A DNA stretch of 64,000 bases from Pyrenula massariospora (Eukaryota; Ascomycota; Eurotiomycetes; Pyrenulales; Pyrenulaceae): NCBI GenBank assembly GCA_021030905.1, contig JAGFMI010000016.1, forward strand, positions 372,001-436,000. The letters run 5' to 3'. Shown piece after piece: positions 47,701 through 57,960 of this stretch (within the stretch, counting starts at the first letter, position 1; each line of letters starts with the position of its first letter). The position numbers were made by a program, and so were the translations under genes. Under the pieces are notes generated by a model. That model did no database searches, was not told where the DNA came from, and saw only the letters and a list, made by a program, of their open reading frames with translations.

Positions 47701-47817
47701 TAAAGTAGAAGATGGTGCTTCCTCATCATCAGAATCCTCGAGTTCAGCCGGCCACTCTATTGGAAAAGGGTTACTCAAATTGTAATGGTTAGCAATAGAT
47801 TTCTCAAATTCTGCCAT
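44728..47817 (-). CDS. SEC5: Exocyst complex component Sec5 (EXOC2)
   Basis: Intronless, 1029 residues. Sec5 is part of the octameric exocyst that tethers secretory vesicles at sites of polar growth. Start MAEFEKSIANHYNLSNPFPI; the acidic segment ELEDSDDEEAPSS and the early PDPLGTSESVVRALRSRGLP are typical of fungal Sec5. The conserved helical region LRNKFMLSSTTFSPPLFLSQ, then SLKVLVESNFERFVRAKATI begins the exocyst rod, and long CATCHR-type helical bundles continue to the end. The C-terminal tail is basic. Divergent from IDH2 (418 bp). Confidence 0.93.
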   Translation of the reverse strand: MAEFEKSIANHYNLSNPFPIEWPAELEDSDDEEAPSSTLNVRKSRSRYSALERNASDRRSVIPGSQKTGDGRANLVQKDEPDPLGTSESVVRALRSRGLPVDEDSRLRNKFMLSSTTFSPPLFLSQAHSKASTQSLLQGLDHLSQSIDQKSASLKVLVESNFERFVRAKATIDNVYTEMRNQGASRDASPSRPQSRAAARASGHFRNFSGAGGPGALQQPSTPKKNALVKDSEYGVLGIKTPLLEVAQKAEDVWGPALGGKERENGLKAVTDAVAKDRALYELGANLSKSIKQKDYDAIVEQFNSARTYANGAKDLAEKAANTRQQLSDEQVHHILVTGRMWMDVEEQVKKLKREVWRRLSNVQSVLPTTNGLQQEEHMELISLLLELGVDDNPIWVWLLSRYDYLKNKITAVSERSRVEVEIIRRRLANAEKPSPQTAASFLRNAGKDASTYAQDTDQVIEMWELINAYLVKLLSTQNGLLAEIMDFWESTQSFISGQKQKLLPTGFEGQSRQHHRLSDAGVQDLQKGLLELVNLVKGAIIALFADPPIEDISLLFSPQLPNSPNTPASTAALSPRDNRFGSLNGGQVPPPSPKKGEPWEEFAFWPPYSNSLSAVHYLSKFLVLVGTAASEMTSMNPTGSGTQVYEKLKALVSGSRERCVRAVLAAWNTDAENCKNLEDWTRSTEKRDQTKMPQHFVDLESSVLSGMQKILYISEAMAKSGSTDVVTPPPAKLLQMVRTQFVTSIYKALSGMVENAEKPIKTSDDEWVVVTQAMANAALDSNTSGTLTANAIDASNRSVRMLLTLSNLKALRIDLVPQLISLFESSFSVKLTDESKTIRDVLGQIDARLFASYTRPTISSMTGTIKAGIASPDWPPTTNRPDQVRPYVYSTMVGLVLVHTEVSTTTSTATALTSEILSYLLEQISQALLDAFKERPKYSLPALMQATLDTEFIAQTMSQYSTDKASQIQSQIYLELDRRTNNEARTRLQSELGDMRVVLKKLREGTKSEFACFKKPRDRGRLERTITG

Positions 47818-48235
47818 TGCGAAGATTTGAATGATGAAGAATGCGCCAACATGTCAGGCTTTCTGATCTATTGGTATTCGAGAATGGTGGAAGATCGTAT
47901 TCCCATGGAGAAGGTATTGCTCTTGACGACAGGTGTGATGGTCTCATGCAACCATTGCTCGCTGTTCTTTGGCGAGCTTGTCACCTGAAACCGTTGCTGC
48001 AAGGCTGAACGAGCCTACAAACAGCAAGTGAGCCGAGGAGGCCGTCCGGGGAAAACGCAACCGAGGGGTTGGTCGCCAAGAGCCAAACAGAGCTTGCTTC
48101 TGCTCTGTGTGAAAGCACCTTCAATTGAGCTTTGCATTATTCCTGGACAGCTGGCTCCACGCTTCCTAGAGCTTCTTTTGACCGCGGAGGAGCTCCCACG
48201 GACCTTTTCAAGCTCCTATTTCTCTCTTGCTCGCC
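47818..48235. promoter_or_regulatory. Divergent promoter region of SEC5 and IDH2
   Basis: 418 bp between two outward starts. Nothing specific recognised. Confidence 0.45.
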
Positions 48236-49626
48236 ATGATAGCCAATCGAGCCCTCTCCGCGCCAGCCCGCCAATGCTTGAGGAAGCTGTCTCCGCAGAC
48301 GAGTCGCCCACTAGCCTATATACCTGTGAGCACTTTATGGACTGTGATTCTACCGATTGACACCTAATAAATATCACTAGTCTCAGAGACGATGCTACGC
48401 CGTTCCCGCGGATGAAAAGGTCGCAAAGTTCAAGGGAAAGAAAGGTTCAGACGTTCGTTCTCTCCCATGTGACCTTCTGATAAGAGTCTGACAAGCTCGA
48501 TTTGGAAATCTAGGGACTATTTACAGTCACATTAATTGAAGGTGATGGGATCGGACCAGAGATTTCTCAATCTGTGAAGGATATCTTCGCTGCCGCAAAG
48601 GTAAGCTTCGTGGGTTAGTTGAGCCTGAGGCGATTTCTAACGGCCTGCAACAGGCTCCAATCAAGTGGGAATCAGTTGATGTTACCCCTCGGCTAAAGGA
48701 TGGAAAGACGGTGATACCGGATGAAGCTATTGAGAGCGTGACGAAGAACTTCGTCGCCCTGAAAGGACCTTTAGCTGTAAGAAACCTGACAAATCGCTTG
48801 GCTCACAGATGCCTAACAGACTTTGTCCCGACAGACGCCAGTTGGTAAAGGTCATGTATCTCTCAACTTGACACTTCGTCGAACATTCAACTTATTCGCC
48901 AATGTGAGACCGTGCCGCTCGATAGCAGGCTACAAGACACCTTACGACAACGTCGACACAGTCCTAATTCGAGAAAACACAGAAGGAGAATATTCAGGGA
49001 TAGAACATGTGGTGGTTGACGGGGTTGTCCAAAGCATCAAGCTCATCACTCGCGCCGCATCCGAAAGGGTCTTGAAATTCGCCTTCCAGTATGCTGAAGA
49101 AGTCGGCAAACGAAAAGTCCGCGCCGTCCACAAGGCCACTATCATGAAGATGTCAGATGGTCTCTTCCTCAACACAGCCCGCAAGCTCAGCAAGAATTTT
49201 CCTTCTATCGAATTTGACGCTGAGCTCTTAGACAACACATGCCTGAAAATGGTGACAGACCCCTCACCCTACGCCGACAAGGTCCTCGTCATGCCCAATC
49301 TCTACGGAGACATCCTGTCAGATATGTGCGCCGGCCTGATTGGTGGTCTCGGTCTCACACCCTCTGGAAACATCGGAGACGAATGCTCAATATTCGAGGC
49401 CGTGCACGGTTCCGCCCCAGACATTGCAGGCAAAGGTCTCGCCAACCCGACTGCCCTTCTCCTTAGCTCGATCATGATGTTACAGCATATGGGCCTGCAC
49501 GACCATGCTGCCAAGATTCAACAAGCCATATTCGATACCCTGGCGGAGGGCAAGACGCTCACGGGAGACTTGGGAGGCAAGGCAAAGACGGCGGAGTACG
49601 CGGGGGCGATCATCAAGAGGCTGTAG
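48236..49626 (+). CDS. IDH2: NAD-dependent isocitrate dehydrogenase, catalytic subunit (mitochondrial)
   Basis: TCA-cycle enzyme: isocitrate + NAD+ to 2-oxoglutarate + CO2 + NADH. Exons 48236-48325, 48381-48452, 48514-48600, 48654-48776 and 48835-49626, all phase 0, 387 residues. The presequence [20 protein letters not shown] is Arg/Ala-rich without acids. Conserved blocks: [77 protein letters not shown] and the NAD-site [14 protein letters not shown]. Substrate-site Ser/Arg and Asp residues are in place, and the sequence is nearer yeast Idh2 (catalytic) than Idh1 (regulatory). Exon 2 ends with an unusual GTTCGT donor. Start by first ATG with a good presequence. Confidence 0.94.
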
Positions 49627-50227
49627 AATCGATGTTGATTTGAACAGGGATGGGGGAAAGGGTGGATTTTATCATTAACCGCTGTTCGTTAAATGTTATG
49701 TATATACAATGAGATTCCCAGGAATGCAAAGATAAATTATTATCAAAAGCCGTGTTTTTACGATAACAGCAACTCGACAGGAACAATTCCACACACATGC
49801 AGTCTAATCAGGGAGTCCAATGTGCCTTGCCTAGATTGAAGGGACCGTCCAACCCCAGGTGAGCGCCTGAACGCTCCGGGGTGCTATCATACAACTCTCC
49901 ATGACGAGACTACAGTGAGACATCAAGCAAGAGTCCTCATAAGAGATAGTAACAGCGGGCTACCCGAGAAATCCAACAAATATGGTCAAGGAGCAGAATC
50001 TCATCGGTGCAAGTTCGGAGCCAGTACACTGAACCACGGTCAAGTCCATACTTAAGTTTTGCAAGCGCGATCTGATTCCGTAGGGTGCTAGAAGCGCGTG
50101 TTCTAAATTGAAGCTTAAATGTGGTGTTTTGTCTACAATGTCCGCTGGGTACTGTACTCTTCGCTAAGGCTCAGTGCTTATCCTTTCCCGCTTCTCTAAA
50201 CAGGCATCTTCGGGACAAGGGGAGGAA
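49627..50227. other. Intergenic, no gene recognised
   Basis: 601 bp. AT-rich after the IDH2 stop. The frame of the next gene opens at about 50174 without ATG; an acceptor-like CTAAACAG at 50197-50204 hints at an upstream leader exon. Confidence 0.4.
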
Positions 50228-50914
50228 ATGGAGAAGACGCCCTTCCACCGCATCGAATGGAAGCTGAACAATGCCAAATTCAAGACGTCTGCTTCCAAGC
50301 CAACCGCCAAGGGCAAAGCTCTTGGTTTTCAATACAACCTTACCGACGTCGATGATGAAGTGTTAAATCCTCCATCCAGGGACCTGATAGAACTCTACAC
50401 GGATACACAGATGGACTACTCGAGCAAAATATTGTCCCAGGATCAGTTTATAGCCAAGCTCAGCAGCCTTCAAAAGCGGCTGTGCCAATATGCAAGAAAG
50501 GCCAGTGGGCTCGTTGCGTATTTTCATCATAACAGCGGATGCAAGGCTCTTTTTCCGCTCCCTTTATTGCTGTATCAGTTCCTGTTGTCTGGTCATGACT
50601 ATGGTATCAGCGACGCCATTCGGTTTCTCTACCAGAACCTGAAGGAATTGTGCCAGGAGTTGGAAAGAGTTCAAATCTCTAACGCCTTTTTACAATTATT
50701 TCTCAAAGATTTCAGGGATATCGAAGATGTCTTAGACAAGATTGGTATATTGTGTGAGGCGTTGAAGGAACGGAAGAAGGGTGGGTGGAAAAGGTTGGCG
50801 GAGGAAGAAGATCAGGCTGTAAGGAGGCTGGTGAGAAGGGTGGCGATGGGGGGAGCGAGGGTGAGAGTGTGGAGGTACGATGTGGAAAGGATGAGGCCTG
50901 TGTGGTTTTTCTGA
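50228..50914 (+). CDS. Helical protein of unknown function (228 aa)
   Basis: Open frame from ATG at 50228 (MEKTPFHRIEWKLNNAKFKT). It is lysine-rich at the N-terminus and mostly helical after residue 70 (QDQFIAKLSSLQKRLCQYAR; FLYQNLKELCQELERVQISN), with a basic C-terminus (EEDQAVRRLVRRVAMGGARV). No signal peptide or membrane span. A CTAAACAG just before the in-frame region suggests an upstream exon could add a few residues. I do not recognise the family. It may be specific to this fungal lineage. Confidence 0.6.
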   Translation: MEKTPFHRIEWKLNNAKFKTSASKPTAKGKALGFQYNLTDVDDEVLNPPSRDLIELYTDTQMDYSSKILSQDQFIAKLSSLQKRLCQYARKASGLVAYFHHNSGCKALFPLPLLLYQFLLSGHDYGISDAIRFLYQNLKELCQELERVQISNAFLQLFLKDFRDIEDVLDKIGILCEALKERKKGGWKRLAEEEDQAVRRLVRRVAMGGARVRVWRYDVERMRPVWFF

Positions 50915-51555
50915 TGTAAAAGTAGCGTTAAAAGCTGCCTGCTAACTTTAGCACGGAATCTTTTGCAAATTTGGATTGAATTTCGAGCCGTGGTCACCCA
51001 AACTGGCGTAGCATGGCTAAGCTTGATTGTTCTCATTGAGATAAACTGTAAGTAATTAACTAATACCAAGTTATCTCTTTCAACAATCGACCTGTATTGA
51101 TGATGACCATTGCAGGTTGCGCTTTTGGTCGTCGATTGCTCATGCGGACTTTGGAGACCGTTGGACCATAGTAAACTATTTTGTAGTCGGATATGTGATT
51201 GGTAAGATAGGAGAGTTTCATACTCTTTAGTACGGTTAACTCAAAATATACTTCTGCCATCTTGTAGTAGCACCACACATGGAATTCCAATGATATTTGA
51301 GGCAGCCCATCTTCAGTTCGTACATAAGGACCTGTCTCTTTTTGTATAGCGCATTTCTAGCTGCTGCAGAGCTATGCCATTATTCTCCCTCCTTGCTCCG
51401 CCGTCATGTGTAGATTCTCTGAGCTGCGTCAGACATTGTCAGTCAGTTATCTCCTATTCCTGGGGAAACCCACCGTCCTTCGCGCTCTCAGACAATCTAA
51501 GAAGACCTCAAGAGTAGCCACACTCTTGTAATCGAATTTTGGGCGCGGCGTAATC
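50915..51555. other. Intergenic, no gene recognised
   Basis: 641 bp between two orphan genes; AT-rich in 51040-51290. Nothing supported. Confidence 0.45.
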
Positions 51556-52368
51556 ATGTCAACCGAGAGGGCACAAAGCGAGCATCTCATAGTGTCAGAT
51601 TCGACCAAAGGATGGTCGAATTCAAGCACCCAGACAGTTGTAGCGTCAGAACATGCTTCAAGCCTTTCTCAGACCTCAACCTTTTGGTCGAACAAGCCTG
51701 TCTGGCAAAAATCGAAACTTGCTAAGGTGTTACTGGAAGTATTACCCAGTGCAGGACTTCAGAAATTCTGTCGCAAGAGAAAGGCCACCCCAAGAGGTCC
51801 TCACCGCAAGCAGTATCCTGGCGTTGGGGGTACGTCGACTAGTCATCCTCATGAGCAACGACTTACTGAGTTGAAAGCCGCTCGTGATCGGCCATTGACA
51901 TATCAAGGATACAGAGACCGCCTGCGCGAAATGATACGGGAGCATCATCATCGCAGTGAAGAAATGAGCTTCATTATACGCGCAGTCGGCGGATCAGCTC
52001 AAGGCCGATATCGGCATGATGAGCAGCTTGTACCAAAACTTGCCTTACTTTACAATCAGCTCTGTGAACTAGAAAGTCTAGTGATCAGGTATCCTCGGAG
52101 CGCAATTGATCCAAAGAGAATGGATACGGTGTTGGATCTCTTGGAGCAGCTCGAGGCTATGACGATAGATCTAGGAGGATATTGGAAGCGGCTTCGCGAC
52201 CCGTTATCTAGTGGTAACCATCACGAGTCAGTCGCCACCCTCAATAAGCTCCGCCCGGAGGCCGCAGGATTGAAAGAGAGGGCCGTGAAACGGTCAGCTT
52301 TGCTCGTGGGGGAGATAGGATGCCTGCGCCTAATGACAAAGCCAGCAAGGGTGTCATCAGCAAGCTAA
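51556..52368 (+). CDS. Orphan helical protein (270 aa)
   Basis: Open frame from ATG (MSTERAQSEHLIVSDSTKGW). Residues 1-60 are Ser/Thr-rich. A basic stretch (LQKFCRKRKATPRGPHRKQY) precedes a helical region from about 110 (RLTELKAARDRPLTYQGYRD; LREMIREHHHRSEEMSFIIR; PKLALLYNQLCELESLVIRY; LDLLEQLEAMTIDLGGYWKR). It ends with another basic helix. No known domain recognised; helix spacing recalls, but is not clearly similar to, the upstream orphan at 50228. The length and even composition argue for a real gene. Confidence 0.58.
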   Translation: MSTERAQSEHLIVSDSTKGWSNSSTQTVVASEHASSLSQTSTFWSNKPVWQKSKLAKVLLEVLPSAGLQKFCRKRKATPRGPHRKQYPGVGGTSTSHPHEQRLTELKAARDRPLTYQGYRDRLREMIREHHHRSEEMSFIIRAVGGSAQGRYRHDEQLVPKLALLYNQLCELESLVIRYPRSAIDPKRMDTVLDLLEQLEAMTIDLGGYWKRLRDPLSSGNHHESVATLNKLRPEAAGLKERAVKRSALLVGEIGCLRLMTKPARVSSAS

Positions 52369-53920
52369 CGCCGACACTTTACGGGACTGAAAGGCAGCCT
52401 GCAGGCAACTATGCAAGGAGCATGTGGTAGTTCTTGAGGTGCCACAAATGTACTAGGAGCTACGATCAGCTCAGAATTCAAAGCATTAAAGGCTGCAGAG
52501 GGATGACGCCTCATTCTGTCTGGATCATGGCAGAAAGAATTCATGCCTTGCAGCAATGTGGAGATCATAATGGCCCTGAGATGAAATAGAGGGCCGCCTC
52601 CACATCCTTCGCGTCTTACTCTGGGAAAACTTAAGCGTACCAATGCCTGTTGAGGACAGAAATGTACGACACAGACGTCTTGGAGCAGATGTCATGATGG
52701 ATTGGAAAACGGGCAGTGCCGCCGAAATATTCTCTCCAGGGTCTGAAGCTATCACCTGAACTGGGAGATATTCTTAGAAGACAACTCACCACGTTGGACT
52801 ATCCAAGACTTCGAAAGCCAAGGAACGGATATTGGCAGGCGTGCACAAGCTTTCGGAACCCTTTTTCCAAGCCTTTGGCCAGTGCCACGGTCTTGGGAAA
52901 GAAGGCTTGTTTGAAAGGTGTCATGGCCATGTAGATCTGTGCATTCTGGTAGCAGAATGTTATCATTCCCCGTCGTAGGGTCTCTGATCGAAGACGCCGC
53001 ATGGACATCAGACGGTTGTTCGTGTCGGTTCGGAACAGATGGCACAACGCGGATTGGGGCTCAATTTACATCATTTGGCACCGGTCGTTGATCGGAAATT
53101 GGAACGGAAAAGAGGCCAGAAAAGAGATTGTGAATGGGACTATCAGCCAAGCCACCGGGCTTTGATAGTGGCCTTTGGGAGGGTGCTAACATCAGAAGAG
53201 ATCCGAAAGATTGTCGCTGAAGAGGCTGATCTCTGGAGTTGGATAAAGGTCTGAGGGCGGCACGTGAGGAAGGCCGACTGACGCACGCTCTCCACCCCTT
53301 TGAGGCTGGCGTCCAATCGTCCCTAACGTCTGTGGGCTTGACCCCTTACTCAATGCCGCTGCCGCCCCCCGAAAGCTTCCTAGTTTACGACGCCCGAACG
53401 AATGCTTCTGCGATGGCTCTGGACAGCCCCCGACTCTCCCCGATGCGGCCCTCTGAAGAGACTACACGAGGCTATCAAAGGGGCATGTCTGACACTGAGC
53501 GGAAAACCTGATCTGGAAGGCGTCATATCGTGGCGCCGGAGGGAGGAATAGACCCTAAGATCTGGGGACGCCCCAGCCTGACCATCACCCCCGCACTCCG
53601 GTCTGTATGTCAATGCATGCAATTGCCGGGGGAGCTTCGCTGACGACTGGCGCTAGACCTCTCTAAACACGAGCACCCCAGCTGCCCATACACAGTCGCT
53701 CTCTTTTCCAGGGCCGCCGATTGCTCCCGTTGAGGCGTTTCTTCCCACGACCGCTTTGCGATGCCCGATTGGCTGCCTCCGCAAGCCTGTTGCCCACTCT
53801 AGAAGAGTTCGTGAGGTTATAAAAATCTCCAGCCCCGCCCTGCCGCCCGCCTTCACACCTTTTCAATATCGTCGTCGTGGGAGACCGGCTGTCAACGTGG
53901 AAGCTCTGCAACGGGTCAAG
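52369..53920. other. Unresolved region, possible broken gene, and JEN promoter
   Basis: 1.55 kb with overlapping short frames on both strands. On the plus strand, 53039-53254 (DYQPSHRALIVAFGRVLTSE) and 53239-53511 (REEGRLTHALHPFEAGVQSS, then a Ser/Pro tail) would join into one protein if one base were shifted near 53250, which hints at a frameshifted gene. Minus-strand frames at 52752-53047 compete and cannot be excluded. From about 53530 it should contain the promoter of the transporter at 53921. Confidence 0.35.
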
Positions 53921-55629
53921 ATGGTGATGGAAAAAGCAAACCGCGTCGTCTCGGCGGACGGCGGCGTGGACAATCCTGATTCCACCGGCCACAATATGGG
54001 CATTGGCCGGTACATTGTTACGCGTATCCCTACGCTGCGACCGCCCATGGCCAGGGCTCCCAATCCTTTTCGCCTTATGGGATTGCTCAACTTTCAACAG
54101 TGGATGTTCTTTTTGGTACGTGTAGTGCGTAGCTTGTCCTGGCGCTAGACTAAAATGCAACACAGGTTGCTTTCTTTGGCTGGACATGGGACGCTTTCGA
54201 TTTTTTTACCGTTAGCTTGACTGTGACCGAGCTGGCAGAGCAATTCGACAAGTCCAACACCCAGATCACTTGGGGTATCACCCTGGTCTTGATGTTCCGG
54301 TCACTTGGGTCGACCATTTTTGGTATTGCTGCTGACCGGTATGGTCGCAAATGGCCCTTCATCGTCAACAACATCCTCTTCATCGTCCTGGAGCTGGGCA
54401 CCGGTTTTACGAATACCTATAGTCAGTTCCTCGCGGTGAGGGCACTGTTTGGCATCGCCATGGGCGGTCTCTACGGAAATGCCGCCGCTACCGCACTCGA
54501 AGATTGTCCTCCAGAAGCCCGAGGGCTCATGTCCGGGCTCCTTCAACAAGTGAGTTTTCTCTGATTGATGTCCCAGATCACAAACTCATGGAATTAGGGA
54601 TATGCATTTGGTTATCTCCTTGCTACAGCTTTCGCAAGAGCTTTGGTAGAAACTACTCCTCATGGCTGGCGTTCGCTATTCTGGTTTGGGGCCGGTCCGC
54701 CGGTTCTCATCATTCTATTCCGGCTCTGTCTCCCTGAGACCAACGCTTTTCGCGAACGCCAAAAAATCCGCCACGAAGGCGGGAGCGTTGCCTCGACTTT
54801 CTTCGCCGAGGGTAAGGTTGCTTTGAAGCGTCATTGGCTTTTACTGGCCTACCTCGTCCTTCTCATGGCTGGATTCAACTTCATGTCCCACGGGTCTCAG
54901 GATCTCTATCCTACCATGTTGTCGAATCAATTCAATTTCTCTCCCGATGCCGTCACCGTCACCCAGGTGGTTGCTAACCTTGGCGCCCTTTCGGGTGGTG
55001 TTACCGTCGGCTACTGCAGCCAGATCTTTGGCCGTCGTTTCAGCATCATTTTCATCTCCATCATTGGCGGCGCGCTGCTCTACCCTGTAAGTCCCGTTCT
55101 GCAAAAACCTCATACCTCTGAATAAAACTATGCGCTAACACTCTAAATCATCCAGTACACCTTTGTTGAGACCCATAGCGTCATGGCCGCCGCCTTCTTC
55201 GAGCAATTTTGTGTCCAAGGTGCCTGGGGCGTCATCCCCATCCATCTTATGGAGCTGTCTCCGGGCAGCTTCCGCACATTTGTCGTTGGCACATCCTACC
55301 AACTCGGAAACCTTGTGTCATCCGCCAGTTCTACGATCGAAAGCACCATCGGCGAGCGCTTCCCTCTTCTCCCGAAGAAATCTAAAGGCAAAATCATCAA
55401 GCGATATGAGTACGGTAAAGTCGTCTGTATCTTCATGGCCTGTGTGTATGTCTATGTCATCGTCCTTGCACTGATCGGTCCGGAGAACCGCGGGAAGAAC
55501 TTTGAAGTTGGAGCAGACAGGGATATGGAAGAGGCCACTCACACCAATTTGCACGACAGAAATGTCGGTCCAGAGGGTTCTGGCAGCGAGGACGAAAAGA
55601 CTGTTCGAAGGGAGCAGGAGGTTGTCTAA
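53921..55629 (+). CDS. JEN-family monocarboxylate:proton symporter (MFS)
   Basis: Exons 53921-54115, 54166-54549, 54598-55086 and 55156-55629, all phase 0, 513 residues. Twelve-span MFS fold: TM1 FFGWTWDAFDFFTVSLTVTE, the MFS motif AADRYGRKWPFIV after TM2, then GYAFGYLLATAFARALVE. The JEN signature NFMSHGSQDLYPT lies near residue 287 in TM7 and marks lactate/pyruvate or dicarboxylate carriers like yeast Jen1. The N-terminal tail and C-terminal tail (DRDMEEATHTNLHD) are cytosolic. Mono- versus dicarboxylate preference cannot be decided. In other fungi JEN genes are glucose-repressed; no CreA site was proven here. A second in-frame ATG lies six bases downstream. Confidence 0.93.
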
Positions 55630-56459
55630 TCACGAGAGATCTTAAGATTGATGATTTGATTTACGTTCATTCATGCTACAGAGCCTCAGAAAGTTCCACA
55701 TGCCCTTAGCATCTATATCAAATCCATTACATATATCGAATTTACCTTTTCGCAAGCTCCCTCATACTAGATCCCGTGTTGGTTTCTCTAGCAGCATTCT
55801 TTCTCTATTTCCGTAAAGCCATGCGGGAGAACAAGAGTACACGGTTCACGAGTATGTGAGGCGGACATACTCTTCACTGAGCGCAATTTCAGTACTGTTC
55901 TCTAAGTACCTTGCAATGTGGAGTCGCCCTTAGGACCCTGAAACCACCAACCCTGAGTGGTTTCTAATCCCTAAGGACCCCTTTCGAAAGGTAACCCCAC
56001 GGTGCGTAGCTTTTGGCCAGTCCAAAATACGGCAGATGCCATTGAGCTCCTCTATCTGTCGCTGATCATTGAGCCATTGAAGAACATTTTTTTGCACATT
56101 TCGGCTACATATCACTTCATAGCGTGACGGTCAGTGAGTTGTGGTGCAGGTACGGCTCGGCTACGACTGATTCTGGTTATGACAGAATAGACGCAGCATT
56201 TCATGGTGTATTCCAGACATGATATCTCGGCTTTACGTCTCTGGGCCTTTTCATAATCTTTCAAGAGAGATAGAAAGCGTATTAACAGTGTCAGAGATCA
56301 CTGACCCAAGGGCGGTGTTTCTGCCTTAGCCTCAGCCTCATGCTGCTCCCCTGATGATCCTTCTCGACTAGCTTTGGTTTTGTTTCTGCCTCTAGTGGGA
56401 TCCTTTACGGACAAGTTCTTCATCATCATTATGAAATCTCCATCCCTGTTCTCATCCCG
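55630..56459. other. Intergenic, no gene recognised
   Basis: 830 bp between transporter and hydrolase. No supported feature. Confidence 0.45.
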
Positions 56460-57365
56460 ATGACAAGCACCGATTCCTCACCCACACCACCCCAAACCAT
56501 GACCGACCCAACCCCATCACTCACAGCCCCAACCATCACCTCCGGCCACCTCCAAACCCCCACCCACGCCCTCCACTACCACCTCTCCACCCCTCCTCCC
56601 CCATCCCCATCCCCATCTCCTTCCCCACCCACCCCCAACCCCCCAATCCTCTGCCTCCACGGCTCCGCCGACTCCCTCCACCCCTATCTCCCCCTCCTCC
56701 CCCTCCTCCCCCCCCCACACCCAACCCTCCTTTACTCCCGCGCCGGCCACGGCCTTAGCACCGGCCCGCCGCACCACCCCCCCTCCGCTGCCATCTCCGA
56801 CCTCCACCTTCTCCTCACCGCCCTCACCCTACAGCCTCCGTATATCCTGGTCGCGCACTCCTACGGCGGCCGCCTCGCGCGCGAACTCCTCCAGCGCCGC
56901 CCCGCAGATGTGGGGGGGCTGGTGCTCGTGGAGACGGGGCAGGAGACCGCGGCGGCGTTCGACGAGAGCCAGTATGCGCGGAGGGCTATGGGATGGAAGC
57001 CCGTGGTGGTGATACGCGGGAACTCATTGATAGAGAAGTGGATGGAGTTCGAGGCGAAGGTTAGGGAGAGAGGAGGGGAGGAGGGGTTGGAGGGGGAGAG
57101 GAGGATGCTGGAGGGGTGGGAGAGGGAGGATGAGAGGCTGAAGAGGGAGCAGTTGAGGTTGAGTGGGCGGGCGAGGTGGGTGGAGGTGAGGGATTGCGGG
57201 CACCATGTTGTGAGGGAGAGGCCGGGGGTGGTTGCTGAGGGGGTGGGGTGGGTGGTGGAGGAGATGGGGAAGGGGGAGGGGGAGGGGGGTGAGAATGGGT
57301 TCTTTCTGGGGTTGTGTAGTGCGTTGAGGAGCAGATTCAATGGCATGTTGGAACGTTTTCGCTGA
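56460..57365 (+). CDS. Alpha/beta-hydrolase fold protein
   Basis: Intronless, 301 residues. Order: Thr/Pro-rich start, a low-complexity Pro/Ser run (HLSTPPPPSPSPSPSPPTPN) inside the fold, oxyanion loop ILCLHGSADSLHP, LLYSRAGHGLSTGPP, the nucleophile elbow VAHSYGGRLAREL (Ser about 139), GGLVLVETGQE after it, and the catalytic-His strand VEVRDCGHHVVRERPG near 245. An acid partner is less clear. The lid region is Arg/Glu-rich (GGEEGLEGERRMLEGWERED). The coding strand is almost G-free before 56900 and almost C-free after, yet the fold spans both parts. Substrate unknown; likely a small ester, lactone or peptide. Confidence 0.75.
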   Translation: MTSTDSSPTPPQTMTDPTPSLTAPTITSGHLQTPTHALHYHLSTPPPPSPSPSPSPPTPNPPILCLHGSADSLHPYLPLLPLLPPPHPTLLYSRAGHGLSTGPPHHPPSAAISDLHLLLTALTLQPPYILVAHSYGGRLARELLQRRPADVGGLVLVETGQETAAAFDESQYARRAMGWKPVVVIRGNSLIEKWMEFEAKVRERGGEEGLEGERRMLEGWEREDERLKREQLRLSGRARWVEVRDCGHHVVRERPGVVAEGVGWVVEEMGKGEGEGGENGFFLGLCSALRSRFNGMLERFR

Positions 57366-57960
57366 AGTTGTTTTGTTGGTTTACGTCTATCTAATGCCCC
57401 AGTGTACAAGGATCTGCGTGGGCGGACTGATCTTTCTTCGCGAGAAGGGTTTGAATCTCGTTGCACTCCTACTAAGCTTTAGTAGCATGTTGCAAACTTG
57501 AACGCGTCAAATCGAATATGTGAAGCGCTGTGTCGCCGACCATATAGCTTAACAGGTCAAAATTAGCCTCAAAGAATCCTTTCGGCCGTTTTCTTGTAGG
57601 ATCGTCCTTCAACGGCAATATTGAAAGGCCGGAATATATCAATTCGAACGGTACTTAGCTCGTTTCCCCCTGCCCTACCTTTTGATACAAGATTGTTCAC
57701 CTCTATTGATCATAATGCAAAGGTTCTTGCCACGAAATCACAGCTCAAATGATAGGGCATCAAATTCTCTATGCAGAAGTCGCTCCTCCAGTGTAACATT
57801 GACACCAATGTCGTAATACAAGGAACCTCATTTCGAGATATGATAACCTGTCCAGTAGACTATAAACCTCCCAGCCTCGCCTTCCTGTAAAAGGCGTGTG
57901 ATTACGTACCGAGCAGATCTTTGACGCCAAGCCTTGCAACAACGCCTTTGCTGTTCCTCC
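57366..57960. other. Convergent intergenic region
   Basis: 595 bp between the hydrolase (+) and the SWIRM protein (-) 3' ends. Terminators expected; nothing else seen. Confidence 0.45.

Noticed and set aside
53663-54187. Minus-strand frame of 174 codons opposite the JEN gene start
   Set aside because: It overlaps the transporter's exon 1 and intron 1 on the other strand and has no recognisable domain; it is a shadow of the real gene.
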